A stretch of 23,364 nt of DNA from JBEVMS01 sp040508515 (GTDB lineage: Bacteria; Pseudomonadota; Gammaproteobacteria; Xanthomonadales; Rhodanobacteraceae): assembly GCA_040508515.1 (NCBI GenBank), contig JBEVMS010000042.1, positions 1-23,364 on the forward strand, read 5' to 3'. Positions 8,809 to 19,700 of the stretch are shown one piece after another. How positions within the stretch are numbered: the stretch's first letter is position 1; every line of letters begins with the position of its first letter. The translations under genes were made by a program, and so were the position numbers. The notes beneath the pieces were generated by a model. The model did not search any database. It was not told where the DNA came from and saw only the letters and a program-made list of their open reading frames with translations.

Positions 8809-11800
8809 TCAGCGCCATCCAAACAGCTTGCGCAGGCCACCGCCACGCTTGGTGTTCGCCGGTGCTTGCTGCGTGTTCAGTTCGGCGGCCAGCGTGCTCA
8901 GGGTGCCATTGGCGATATCCAGCAGATTGAGCTGCACGCCGGTCTGACGTTTGACCTGCGCGGCCATGTCGACCGCCAGCAATGAATGCCCCCCCACATC
9001 GAAGAAGTTGTCGCTGTTGCGCACTTGCGTGATGCCCAGCAGATCACACCATACCTTGGCCAGCAACTGCTCGCCGGGCGTCATGGTGGCGGGCGCTGCC
9101 GTGCTTGGCTTGCGGGTGGCCGGCGCTACCGCGATCGCATCCTGGCTCGGGTGCACACTCGTGCCGAGGCTGGCGACCAGCGCGCCGACCGTCTGCTGCG
9201 GATCGGTGCTGACGTTGACCATCATGGTGAGGTAGCGATCGCGCAGCGCCAGCGCGGTGCTGGTCTTGAGGATGTCGGCGTTGTACGTGATGCCGCCGAC
9301 CATGCCGCGATGGCTTTCCAGAAACCATAAGCCGAGGTCTTCGGTGGCGCCGCTCTGGAACAGCAAAATCTGCTCATGCTGCAAGTCGCCCCATTCCACG
9401 ATGCGTTGGCGTGCATCCTGAAACGAAAACAGCGCTTGATAGAGTACCGCGCCGCTGCTTCGGCCCACCTTGAGCTCGCGCTGTAAATATTCAAGAGGGA
9501 CGTCTGGATGGCCGAACGCTTCAATGGCGATCTGTTTGACATGCCTTACGAAGTCGACAAAGGGCAGCGCGCTGTCGATCTTCACATGCAGCGGAAGCAG
9601 GTTGTTGAAATACCCCATGACCGATTCCAGTTCGGTCTGGTTGCGCCCGCGTACCGGCGTGCCGATCACCAGTTCGTTCTGTCCGGCCATGCCGTTGAGC
9701 AAGACGTAATACAGCGCCAGTAAAGTCATGTTGAGGGTGGCGTCGGCGCTGCGACCCACCGCGCGGATCGCCTCGGTGGTTTCGAGCGGGACATGGATCC
9801 ATTCGGTTCGTCCCAGACCAGACATGCCTGGGCGCCGCGGGTGGTCGGTAGGCAGCGCCTTGATATCAGCCATCTGATTCAGCCGCTCGCGCCAGAACGC
9901 CAGTTGCTTTTGAAACTGTGGGCCTTGCAGCCATTGCGCATGCCAGGCGGCGTAGTCGCCGTAGCTGACTGGCAACGGTGCCAACGGCGAGGGCTGGCCG
10001 TGTGCGAAGGCGCGATAGAGTTGCGAAAGCTCCGCATACAGGATATCGAACGACCAGCCGTCCCAGATGATGTGATGCGGCATGAAGAAGAACACATGCT
10101 CCTGCGCGCTCAGGCGAAACATGTGAGCGCTGAACAACGGGGCGTGGGTCAACACAAACGGGGTGTCGGTCAGCGTTTGCAGGCGCTGCATGAGCACCGT
10201 CTCGCGCTCGTCCTCGGGTAAGGCGGACAGATCCTCGGCCGGAAACAGCGGCATGGCCACTTGCATGTGGACGACCTGTTCCACCACGTCGCCCTCGGCG
10301 TGTATCGAGGTGCGTAGGCTGGGTTGACGCTGCATCAAGGCATGCAAGGCCAATTCGAAGGCGACCTCGTCCAGCGGGCCGCGCAAGCGATGCGCCGAGG
10401 GCGCGTTGTAGGTCACCCGTCCCGGTTGCATCTGTTCCAGCGACCATAGCCGCTGCTGCGCCAGCGACAGCGGCGCGCGGTCCTGCTCGGCGCGACGCAG
10501 TATCGGCGCCGTGCCCGACGCATTGCCGCTGGCCAGATGCTGGCGAATCGCCGCGGCAAGTTCGGCAATGGTGGGCGCATCGAACAGGGTGCGGAACGAC
10601 AGGCTGATGTCGAACTCGCGATTGAGCCGAGCGGTGAGCTGCGCGGCCAAAAGGGAATGGCCGCCGAGTGCGAAGAAATTGTCACGCACGTCCATGTCCG
10701 GCAATGCCAGCACCGCCTCCATCGCCAGCGCCACGCGGCATTCGTCACCGTTGCGCGGGGGTAGCCGCGTGCCTTGGGCGGCCATCGAAGGCATCACCGG
10801 CGGCGGTAAAGTCTTGCGATCGGTCTTGCCATTGGGTAGCAGCGGAATGGCTGCCAGTTCGATGAGATGCTGCGGCAGCATGTATTCGGGCAGACGCCGC
10901 TTGAGCTGTGCACGCAGTTCGGCTTCATCGAATGCTGCGGTCGGGCGAGGCACGACGTAGGCCACCAGGCGCACGTCGCCCGGTCGGTCCTCGCGAGTGA
11001 TCACCACCGCACGACCGATGGCGTCCAGGTCGGTCAACGCCGCCTCGATCTCGCCCAATTCGATCCGGTAGCCGCGTACTTTGACCTGGAAGTCCAGCCG
11101 GCCCAGATGTTCGATCATGCCGTTGGCCAGCCAGCGGCCGCGATCGCCGCTGCGGTACATGCGGGCTTCGGGATCGGCGCTGAAGGTATCGGGTACGAAA
11201 CGCTCGGCAGTCAGTTCGGGCCGATTTAGGTAACCCAAGGTGACGCCGGCGCCGCCGATGTGGATTTCACCGGGCACCCCCAGCGGGCAAGGCGAGCCTA
11301 ATTCGTCGAGGATGTAAACGCTGGTATTGGCGATGGGCCGTCCGATGAAAATGCCTTCGCGCGGCGCAGTGACGCGCCAGTACGTCGAATACACGGTGGT
11401 CTCGGTGGGGCCGTAGCCATTCCAGACTTCGCCGCACCGTTGCAGCAGCGCTTCGGCCAGGTCCAGCGGCAAGGGCTCGCCGCCCGATACCGCGCGGAAA
11501 TCGGCGCGTCCGTTCCAGCCTGAGTCGAGCAGGATGCGCCAGCCCGCCGGCGTAGCCTGCATCATGGTGGTCTGGCTTTGTTCGATCAGCCGGCGCAGCG
11601 CCGCGCCGTCGCGTACGTCGTCGTGATCGGCCAGCACGATTTCGGCGCCCACGCTCAGCGGGAGCATGAGTTCCATGAAGGCGATGTCGAACGACAACGT
11701 GGTGACCGCGACCAGCCGGTCGTCAGGCGCGATGCCGGGCACATGCTGCATGCTGGTGAGGAAGTTGGAGGTACTCCGATGCGGCACCCGCACGCCCTTG

Positions 11801-13728
11801 GGGCGACCGGTGGAACCGGAGGTAAAGATCAGATAAGCCACCGACTCGGGTGTGCCGGCGTGCTCGTCGTGCGGTAGCCGCGTGGCGTCGGCGTTGGTGA
11901 TTTGCGCAGCGTCGCCCGTCAACGAGAGTACGCGGGTGCGATCGAAGTCGAACGCATCGGGCACGGTGTCGTCGACGACCAGCGCCGTCAGTCCGGCATC
12001 GCGCACCATGAAGGCCAGTCGCTCGGCCGGAAAATGCGGGTCCAGTGGGACATAGCCGGCGCCGGCCTTGAACACCGCCAGCACCGCCGCGACCATGTCG
12101 CTGCTACGCGCCAGGGCCAGCCCGACCAACGATCCGCGGCTGACACCACGGGCGCGCAGGCAGTGCGCAATCCGATTGGCCCGCTGCTCCAGCTCCGCAT
12201 AGGTCAGGTGTGTTTCACGATGACGAAGCGCGGCGCGCAACGGGGTTCGGTCGACCTGCTGCTCAAAATACTGGTGCGCCAGTTGTTGCTCGGGATAGGC
12301 CGTCGGCAGGGGTTGCAACGCCGCCAGTTCACGGCTAGCCGATTCGGAAAGCAGGCTCAGCGCGCGTGCAGGGCAATCGGGTTGAGCGGCCGCATGGATC
12401 AGCAGGGTTTCGTAGGCATCCAGCCAGCCGCGGATGGTTTCGGCGCGGAACAGGTCGCTGTTGTATTGGCATTCCAGCCGCAGTCCACCCTCAACTTGTA
12501 CGGCGTTGACGAACAGCTCGAAGTTTTCGTAAGCGCGTGGGTTGGCCGAAAATTTGAAACGCAGGTCGGGGAACGACACGCTTTGCTCGTCCAGTGCCTG
12601 ATCCAGGTTGAACAGTACGCTCACCAACGGCAGGCGCGCCGGATCGCGCGGCAAGGCCAGTCGCGCGAGCAGGCTGCCAAGCGTGTACTGGCGGTGCTCG
12701 AAGGCATCCAGCAAATCGCCGCGCAACTGTTGCAGCGCCTCGGCGAAGCTGCATTGGGTATCGCATGCCATGGACAGCGGCAACACGTTCACCGCATGGC
12801 CGACCAAGGCGGCATGCCCGTCGGCGGCCTGACCGGCGGAAGGCACGCCGATCACCACTTCGTCTTGCCCGCTCAGACGTTGCAAAAGCACGCCAAAGCC
12901 GGTCAGCAAGGTGGCATAGAAACTGGCACCTTGGCGTGCACCGGCGCGCTTGATGTCGGCGACCAGCGCCGTGTCCAAGGTGCGGTCTTCGCGGCGCGAG
13001 TTGAAACTGCGCTGGCGTGGCCGGATGCGATCGGTGGGCAGATCCAGCGAGGGAATCGTCCGGCCGAAACGTCCCAGCCAGTAGCGTTCGGCCGCCTGGC
13101 CGGCCTCGCTTTGGGCTGCGGCGACCTGCGCCAGGGCAAAGTCGCTGAAGGCATCGGCGGCACTCGGACCGACGCCGCGACTGAGGCGCTGCGCGTAAAG
13201 CTGCGCCAGTTCGGTGACGATCACGCCGAACGACCAGCCGTCGCAAATGATGTGATGCGCGGTGAACACCAGCAGGTGGTCGTCAGGTGTCAATCGCAAC
13301 AGCTCCACGCGCACCAGCGGACCGCGTTCGAGATCGAACGGCGTGGTGACTGCGTCTTTGAGGGTGGCGGCAAGCTGTACCTCGCGCTCGTCCGGGTTGA
13401 GCGAGGACAGGTCGCGCATCGTCCAGGGCAGCGCCCATTGGCTGGCGATATGCAGCTTCTCGCCATCGCTGCTTAGCGTGGCGCGCAACGCCTCGTGACG
13501 TTGCACCAGAATCTGTAGCGCGGTGCGCAGCGCCTGGGTGTCCAGCGCACCGGATAACCGCAGCGATACCGACTCGTTATAGGCCAGCGAGGCCTGCGGT
13601 TCGAGCTGGGTGGCCAGCCAGATCTCGCGCTGCGGTTCGGTGGTGGCGACCACGCGCGCCAGCGGCGCATCGGCGAACGGATCGTAGTCGACGGCGGTTG
13701 AGCTGACCACATTGTCGTTGGGAATCAT
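8809..13728 (-). CDS. non-ribosomal peptide synthetase C-A-T-C-T (1639 aa), no release domain
   Basis: Domains by residue: C1 about 25-465 with intact HHIICDG (158-164); A about 485-975 with TSGSTGRPKG (636-645), GYGPTE (771-776), YRSGD (858-862) and NGKTDRKTLP (966-975); T1 with LGGHSLL, Ser1025; C2 about 1080-1525 with intact HHIIWDG (1218-1224); T2 with VGGHSLL, Ser1582; then a basic tail ending KLFGWR. Read by eye against GrsA numbering, the A-domain specificity residues are D681, I682, M685, Q724, V747, G749, G771, V779, Y780 and K968 (DIMQVGGVYK). This is closest to the glycine-type code DILQLGxIWK, so a small residue is likely, with low certainty. The last C-T pair has no A domain, and no thioesterase, reductase or terminal cyclising domain follows. 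The start at 13728 overlaps the hybrid synthase stop by ATGA; a start at 13779 is possible but adds unrelated sequence. C1 should accept the chain from the upstream aminotransferase module. Confidence 0.95.
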   Translation of the reverse strand: MIPNDNVVSSTAVDYDPFADAPLARVVATTEPQREIWLATQLEPQASLAYNESVSLRLSGALDTQALRTALQILVQRHEALRATLSSDGEKLHIASQWALPWTMRDLSSLNPDEREVQLAATLKDAVTTPFDLERGPLVRVELLRLTPDDHLLVFTAHHIICDGWSFGVIVTELAQLYAQRLSRGVGPSAADAFSDFALAQVAAAQSEAGQAAERYWLGRFGRTIPSLDLPTDRIRPRQRSFNSRREDRTLDTALVADIKRAGARQGASFYATLLTGFGVLLQRLSGQDEVVIGVPSAGQAADGHAALVGHAVNVLPLSMACDTQCSFAEALQQLRGDLLDAFEHRQYTLGSLLARLALPRDPARLPLVSVLFNLDQALDEQSVSFPDLRFKFSANPRAYENFELFVNAVQVEGGLRLECQYNSDLFRAETIRGWLDAYETLLIHAAAQPDCPARALSLLSESASRELAALQPLPTAYPEQQLAHQYFEQQVDRTPLRAALRHRETHLTYAELEQRANRIAHCLRARGVSRGSLVGLALARSSDMVAAVLAVFKAGAGYVPLDPHFPAERLAFMVRDAGLTALVVDDTVPDAFDFDRTRVLSLTGDAAQITNADATRLPHDEHAGTPESVAYLIFTSGSTGRPKGVRVPHRSTSNFLTSMQHVPGIAPDDRLVAVTTLSFDIAFMELMLPLSVGAEIVLADHDDVRDGAALRRLIEQSQTTMMQATPAGWRILLDSGWNGRADFRAVSGGEPLPLDLAEALLQRCGEVWNGYGPTETTVYSTYWRVTAPREGIFIGRPIANTSVYILDELGSPCPLGVPGEIHIGGAGVTLGYLNRPELTAERFVPDTFSADPEARMYRSGDRGRWLANGMIEHLGRLDFQVKVRGYRIELGEIEAALTDLDAIGRAVVITREDRPGDVRLVAYVVPRPTAAFDEAELRAQLKRRLPEYMLPQHLIELAAIPLLPNGKTDRKTLPPPVMPSMAAQGTRLPPRNGDECRVALAMEAVLALPDMDVRDNFFALGGHSLLAAQLTARLNREFDISLSFRTLFDAPTIAELAAAIRQHLASGNASGTAPILRRAEQDRAPLSLAQQRLWSLEQMQPGRVTYNAPSAHRLRGPLDEVAFELALHALMQRQPSLRTSIHAEGDVVEQVVHMQVAMPLFPAEDLSALPEDERETVLMQRLQTLTDTPFVLTHAPLFSAHMFRLSAQEHVFFFMPHHIIWDGWSFDILYAELSQLYRAFAHGQPSPLAPLPVSYGDYAAWHAQWLQGPQFQKQLAFWRERLNQMADIKALPTDHPRRPGMSGLGRTEWIHVPLETTEAIRAVGRSADATLNMTLLALYYVLLNGMAGQNELVIGTPVRGRNQTELESVMGYFNNLLPLHVKIDSALPFVDFVRHVKQIAIEAFGHPDVPLEYLQRELKVGRSSGAVLYQALFSFQDARQRIVEWGDLQHEQILLFQSGATEDLGLWFLESHRGMVGGITYNADILKTSTALALRDRYLTMMVNVSTDPQQTVGALVASLGTSVHPSQDAIAVAPATRKPSTAAPATMTPGEQLLAKVWCDLLGITQVRNSDNFFDVGGHSLLAVDMAAQVKRQTGVQLNLLDIANGTLSTLAAELNTQQAPANTKRGGGLRKLFGWR

Positions 13729-16700
13729 GCGCTGACCCTCATGAATTTGCCCGGAGCTTCCGGGTTGGGTACGAACCACGCGGGGTTGCCCTGGGCATCC
13801 TTGCCCAGGCGCGCACCGCTGACCGGTGGCTTGTTGGCATCGAGCGCCAGCGTTTCGGGTAGGCGCCGTCGTGGCAGGAAGTCGGCCTCCTGCAGTTCCA
13901 ATACCGATTCTTTGAACGCCTTGGCGATGGCGGCGAAATCCGCCTCGCTGTGCGCGGTGGTGAAAAAGCAGGGGAAGTTGTCCAGCACATGGATGCCGCG
14001 GCTGCGCATCATCGCGAACAACAGATCCTGGAGCGGGTGGTCCTCAAGAAAGTTGACCTTCCACACCGAGGCGAACTGCGTCAGCTTGATCGGCGCGCCC
14101 ACGCTTTGGTTGAAAGTGTTCAACTCCTCGACGAAGTTGCCGGCGCGCTGGTTGAGCTTTTCCTGCAGTGCCGGCCCGGCCGCTGCCAAGTGATGCAAAA
14201 CGGCATTGGCGGCCGCTAGCGCCAGCGGATGGCGCACGAAGGTGCCGGCAAAATAAGTCACTCCTACGGTCGGGACCGAATCGTCGCCGAACCGCCAGTC
14301 GCCACCGTCCAACGCGTCCATGAATTTGCGCTTGCCAGCGATCACGCCGATCGGGAATCCGCCACCGACCACCTTGCCGTAGGAGGCAAGATCGGCGTCG
14401 ATGCCAAGAACTTCTTGCGCGCCGCGCGGATGGGCACGAAAACCGGTGACCACCTCGTCGAAGATCAGCAGGGCGCCCGCATCGCTGGTGATCGCCCGCA
14501 ACTCTTGCAGAAATTCGCGCGGCTGAAAGTCGGGTCGGCGGCTTTGCACCGGCTCGACCAGCACGGCGGCGATCGAGGCGGCGCGTTCACGGATGATCGC
14601 CAGCGACTCGGGCGTGCCGTAATCGAGCACCAGCACGTTCTCCGAGGTGTTGCGAAGAATGCCTGGCGCCGCCGGTACCGAGCGCAATTTTTTGGTTCCG
14701 CGCACGATCACTTCGTCGAAGATGCCGTGGTAGGAGCCGGTGAAAATCACCAGCGTATCGCGGCCGGTCACCGTGCGTGCGATGCGCACCGTGCCCATCA
14801 CCGCCTCGGAGCCGGTATTGCATAGCGCGGCGCGGTCGAAGCCGGTCAATTCGCAGACCTGCCGGGCCACTTCGCCGGCCAGAGGGTGCTGCGGTCCGAT
14901 CTCGTAGCCGGCGTCGAGCTGCTTGCGTACCGCGTCGAGCACGAACTCTGGCTGCCAGCCGAACAAATTCATTCCGAAGCCGTTGAGTGCATCGACATAT
15001 TCGTTGCCGTCGATGTCCCAGACCTTGGAGCCCTTGGAGCGATCGACCACGATCTGGTAGATCATTTCCTTCAGCAACGGACGAAAACCGTTCACTACGC
15101 GCGGATCGGCCAGATGCGCGCGATGTTGCTGGGTGTAATCCTTGGAGCGCCGGGTGCGCTCGATGTAGCGGCGCATGAAGGCGTCCAGTCGGGCGCGTTG
15201 GCGGGCGCTCAATTCGGTCGAGCCGGAGTGGATGCGGGCGATCGCGCCGAAGGCTTTTTTGACGTCGTAGCTGGTGTGCGCCAGCGCGGCTTCCTCATCG
15301 TGCGTCGGGGCATCGGTGGTGGTTCTGGCCGTTTGGGTCGGTACGGCCGGCGCGCTGGCGACCACCGCCGTCGCGGGCGCAGACGCCGCACCGCCCGTGC
15401 CGGCCAGCAGCGCGAGCTGTTGCTGCATGATCAACATCTGCTGTTGGATGACGTCCTGCACCAGTCCGCCACTGCCAGCGACTGCCGCGCCGATGGTGCC
15501 CAGCACGGCCGGTGTCGACGCGGCCGCCGGGGCGGCCACGGCCGGCGCCACCACGGCAGCGTCTGGCGGCAACAGTCGATCGATATGCGCGGCCAGACGC
15601 TGGAACGAGAAACACGATTCCATCAGTTCGCGAAAGGTGATCTTCAACGCGAAGGTTCGCTGCAACTGCAACGCCACCTGGGTCAGCGAGAGCGAATCCA
15701 GACCATGCTCGACGAAGCTGGTGGTCGGATCGGTACCCTCCAATTCGCTGCCGGTGACATCTTCAAACAGCGCGGTGAGCTGGTTGATCAGGCGAGTGGC
15801 TCGGGCGGTGTCACCGCTGAGATTGGCTGCCATGGTGCGCTCCATCGGAATGGCGGGAAGCGTGATGGCCGGCGCGGATTCGATCGCGTTCGGCACGACA
15901 AGGGGAACAGCGGAGGGAAGGGCTTCGGCGGTTGCAGGCGCGGTGCGCTGGCTGGCCTCGATCCAATGACGCTTGCGCTCGAAGGGATAGGTCGGCAGGC
16001 AAACGCGACGCTTGCGTTCACGCCGGTCCAGTGCCTCCAGCGCCAGCGGTGTGCCGTAGCTCCACAACTGGCCGATCGCCTGCAACCAGGCGGCGCGTTC
16101 GGTTTCCGCGGAGTCGGCCAGCGAAGCCAGTGCGATGCGGCCGCGGCTTTGCGGGTGCTGCCGGGTCAGGCTGCTCAAGGTATGGCGCGGGCCAACCTCG
16201 AGGAATGCGTACTGCGGATTTTCCAGCAAGCCCAGCAAGGCGCGCGAGAAACGCACGCTGCCGCGCAGATGGCGGGTCCAGTAATCCGCCGAGAGCGCCT
16301 CGGCGTCGCTCAGCACCGCACCGGTCAGCGTCGAGATGATCGGAATCGACGGCGCGGACAGCGTGATGGCGCTTACCTCGTTGGCGAAGGCGGGCAAGGC
16401 CGGGTCCATCATCGCCGAGTGGAAGGCGTGCGAGGTGTGCAACATCCGGCAGGCGATGCTGTCCTGCTCAAGCACACGTTGGAAGGCTTCGACATGCTCG
16501 GTTTCGCCAGCGACCACGCAGGCGTTGGGGGCGTTTTCCGCCGCCAGCGACAGCGCGGCCGGCAAGCGCGCCTGCAATGCAGCGGCATCCATGCGTACCG
16601 ACAGCATCGAGCCGGCGGGTAGGGCCTGCATCAGGCGGCCACGGCGTGCGACCAGTCGCGCGCCATCGGCCAGGCTCATCACACCGGCGATCACCGCGGC

Positions 16701-19700
16701 GACGAACTCGCCCACGCTGTGCCCAACCATCGCCACCGGCCGCACGCCCAGGCTCAGCCACAGTTTGGCCAGCGCGTACTCGACCGCGAACAGCGCCGGC
16801 TGCGTGATCGCGGTGGCGCCCAGGGCATCGGCATCGGGGTCGAATAGCCGATCGCGCAGATCGAATCCCAACTCATCGCGCAGCAACTGTGTACATTCGT
16901 CCAACGCGGCCGCGAAGACCGGCTCGCTGGCGTGGAGTGAACGTCCCATGCCGGCGTATTGCGAGCCTTGGCCGGGGAACATGAAGACGACGCCGGGCGC
17001 GGGATTGAGCGCTTGGCATGGCGAGGCGCCGGTGGTCAGCTTGGCGATGGCGTCGACCAAATGTTCGGCGACCACCGCGCGGCGTTGCGCGAAGGCCTTG
17101 CGGCCTTGGCTGAGTGTCCAGGCCACATCGGCCAGGTTGAGCTGTGGTTGATTGCCCAGATGCGCGGCCAGTTGCGCGCTGGCGTGTTCCAGCGCATTCG
17201 CCGAACGTGCCGACAGCAGCAGCAATTGCGGCCCCTCGGCGATGCTCGATGGCAACGGTTGCGGCGGCTCCTCCAGAATCACATGCGCATTGGTACCGCC
17301 CACCCCGAACGAGCTGACGCCGGCACGCCGCGGTGTGCCTTCGTCCTGCCAGGCGCGCCGGCGATCGTTGACGATGAAGGGCGAGCCGGCCAGGCCCAAC
17401 TTGGGATTGGCGGCATGAAAATGCAGCGACGGTGGCAAGGTTCGCTCGGCCAGCGACAACGCGGTCTTGATCACGCTAGCGGCGCCGGCGGCCATCACCA
17501 GATGCCCGACATTGCTCTTGAGCGAGCCGATGGCGCAGAAGCCTTGCTCATCGGTGCTCTGGCGAAAAGCCTGGTTGAGTCCTTCGATTTCGATCGGATC
17601 ACCCAGCGGCGTGGCGGTGCCGTGGGTTTCCACGTAGGAGATCGTGCGCGCGTCCACGCCAGCACGCTCCAGCGCCATGGTGATTACCGCCGCCTGTCCC
17701 GCGCTGCTAGGCGCGGTGAAACTGGCCTTGACGCCGCCATCGTTATTGACCGCCGCGCCGCGGATCACCGCATAGATCGGATCGCCATCGCGCTGCGCAT
17801 CGGACAGGCGCTTGAGCAATACCGCCGCGGCACCATCGCTGAACACGGTGCCTTGCGCGCCTTCGTCGAAACTGCGTGTATGGCCGTCCGGCGACAGCAT
17901 CGATCCTTCCTGCGAGATGTAACCGCTGCGTGGCGGGCAACTGACCGACACGCCGCCAGCCAGTGCCATCTCGCAATGGCCGGCGCGCAAGGCGTCGAAG
18001 GCCTGGCAGATCGCCACCAGCGAGGTCGAGCAGGCGGTGTTCATGCTGACCGCCGGGCCGGTCAGATTGAGCTTGTGCGCCACGCGCGTGGTGAAGTAGT
18101 CCTTTTCGTTAGCCAGCATCACCTGGAACGCACCGAGCTTGTCGATCAGCTCGGGATGCGCGCTGAGGTGGCGCTGGAAATAGGTTGCGTTGTGCATGCC
18201 GCCGAATACGCCGACCGGCGCGCGCTGCGCATCCGGCACGTAGCCGGCGCGCTCCAGGCATTCCCAGCACAACTCCAGAAAAAGCCGTTGCTGCGGATCG
18301 GTCAGCTCGGCTTCGCGCGGCGACATCCCGAAGAAACCAGCATCGAAATCCTCGACGCCATCGATCACCCCGCGCGCGGCGACGTAGGCGGGATCGTCGC
18401 GCTCCTCGGTGGGCAGCGCCGGATCGAGTTGGTCGGGACTGAAAAAACTGATCGACTCGCGGCCCTGGCAAAGGTTGTCCCAGAACGCCTCGACGCTGCT
18501 GGCGCCGGGAAAGCGTCCGCTCATCGCGATGATGGCGACCGGCTCGGTCGGCTCACCGCGCGGCGCATGCGAAAGACGACCGGCCAGTGCGGCGGTGTCG
18601 CTGCGTCCCTCGATCAGCGCGGCCAGTGCGGCGGGCGTCGGTTCGGCGAAGAAGGCGACGATGCTGGGCAGCGTGGAGAGCTCGTCGTGCACGCGTGTCA
18701 GTGCTTTCACTGCCAGCAAGGAGTTGCCGCCCAGGTCGAAGAAATGATCGTGGCGGCCGACCTGGTCCAACTCCAGCACCTGGGCGAACAGTTCGCAGAG
18801 CTTCTGCTCGATCGGCCCGCTGGGAGCCACGTAGGCATCCACCAGTTCAGGGCGGCGGCGGTCGGGCTCGGGCAGGGCGCGACGGTCCAGCTTGCCATTG
18901 ATAGTGATCGGTAAGTGCGCCAGGCGCATGAACGCCGTCGGCAGCATGTATTCCGGTAGCTGCTGTGCCAATTGCTCGCGCAGCTGGCGCGCCGTGAGCT
19001 GGACATCGTCGCTGACGTAATAGGCGACCAGCCGCTTCTGTGCGGTGTGATCCTCACGCGCCGAGACGGCGGCGGCGCGCACGCCTGGCAGGCCTTGCAA
19101 GGCGGCCTCGACTTCGCCGATCTCGATGCGATAGCCGCGGATTTTTACTTGGCCATCGGCACGGCCAACGAACTCAATTACCCCGCTGGGCAGCCAGCGG
19201 ACCAGATCGCCGGTGCGATAAAGCTGATCGCCGGGCGCCGCGAAGGGATCGGCGAGGAAACGTTCGGCGGTCAGTTCCGGACGCCCCAAATAGCCGCGCG
19301 CCACGCCCAGTCCACCGATGTACAGCTCGCCGATGATCCCGACCGGTACCGGCTCGCCGCGACGGTTGAGCACGTAAAGTGTGGTGTCGGCGATCGGACG
19401 GCCAATCGGAATCGAGCGCGTATCGCCATCCTTCAGCGGCGGGATCGGATAGGTCGTCGCGAAAGTGGTGCACTCGGTTGGGCCGTAGCCGTTGATGATG
19501 GTGGTGGTCGGCAACGCAGCCTGCGCCTTGCGCACGTGCGCCACCGACAGCGCCTCGCCGCCGGTGAGCAACTGCTCCAACGCCCCGAGCTTGCGCACAT
19601 CGTCGTCGACGATTGCGTTGAACAGCGCGGCGGTGAGCCAGGCAATGCGCACGCCGTGCTGCTCGATGGTGCGCGCCAACCCGCAGCCGGTGGGAATGCG

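Noticed and set aside
11902..13476. Plus-strand open frame of 524 codons opposite the NRPS
   Set aside because: It is the antisense shadow of the C and A domains: rich in Gln, Arg, Ala and His, with no domain motif, while the minus strand carries unbroken catalytic motifs.
13725..13728. Frameshift artefact as the only reason for two synthetase genes
   Set aside because: The ATGA overlap is the same junction type used between several other genes in this operon, and both proteins end and begin at sensible domain borders. The fission reading is preferred, though the artefact is not excluded.
14886..18914. Two long plus-strand open frames (578 and 651 codons) opposite the PKS
   Set aside because: Both lie fully inside the KS, AT and AMT coding region on the other strand and show only low-complexity shadow composition from high-GC codon use.
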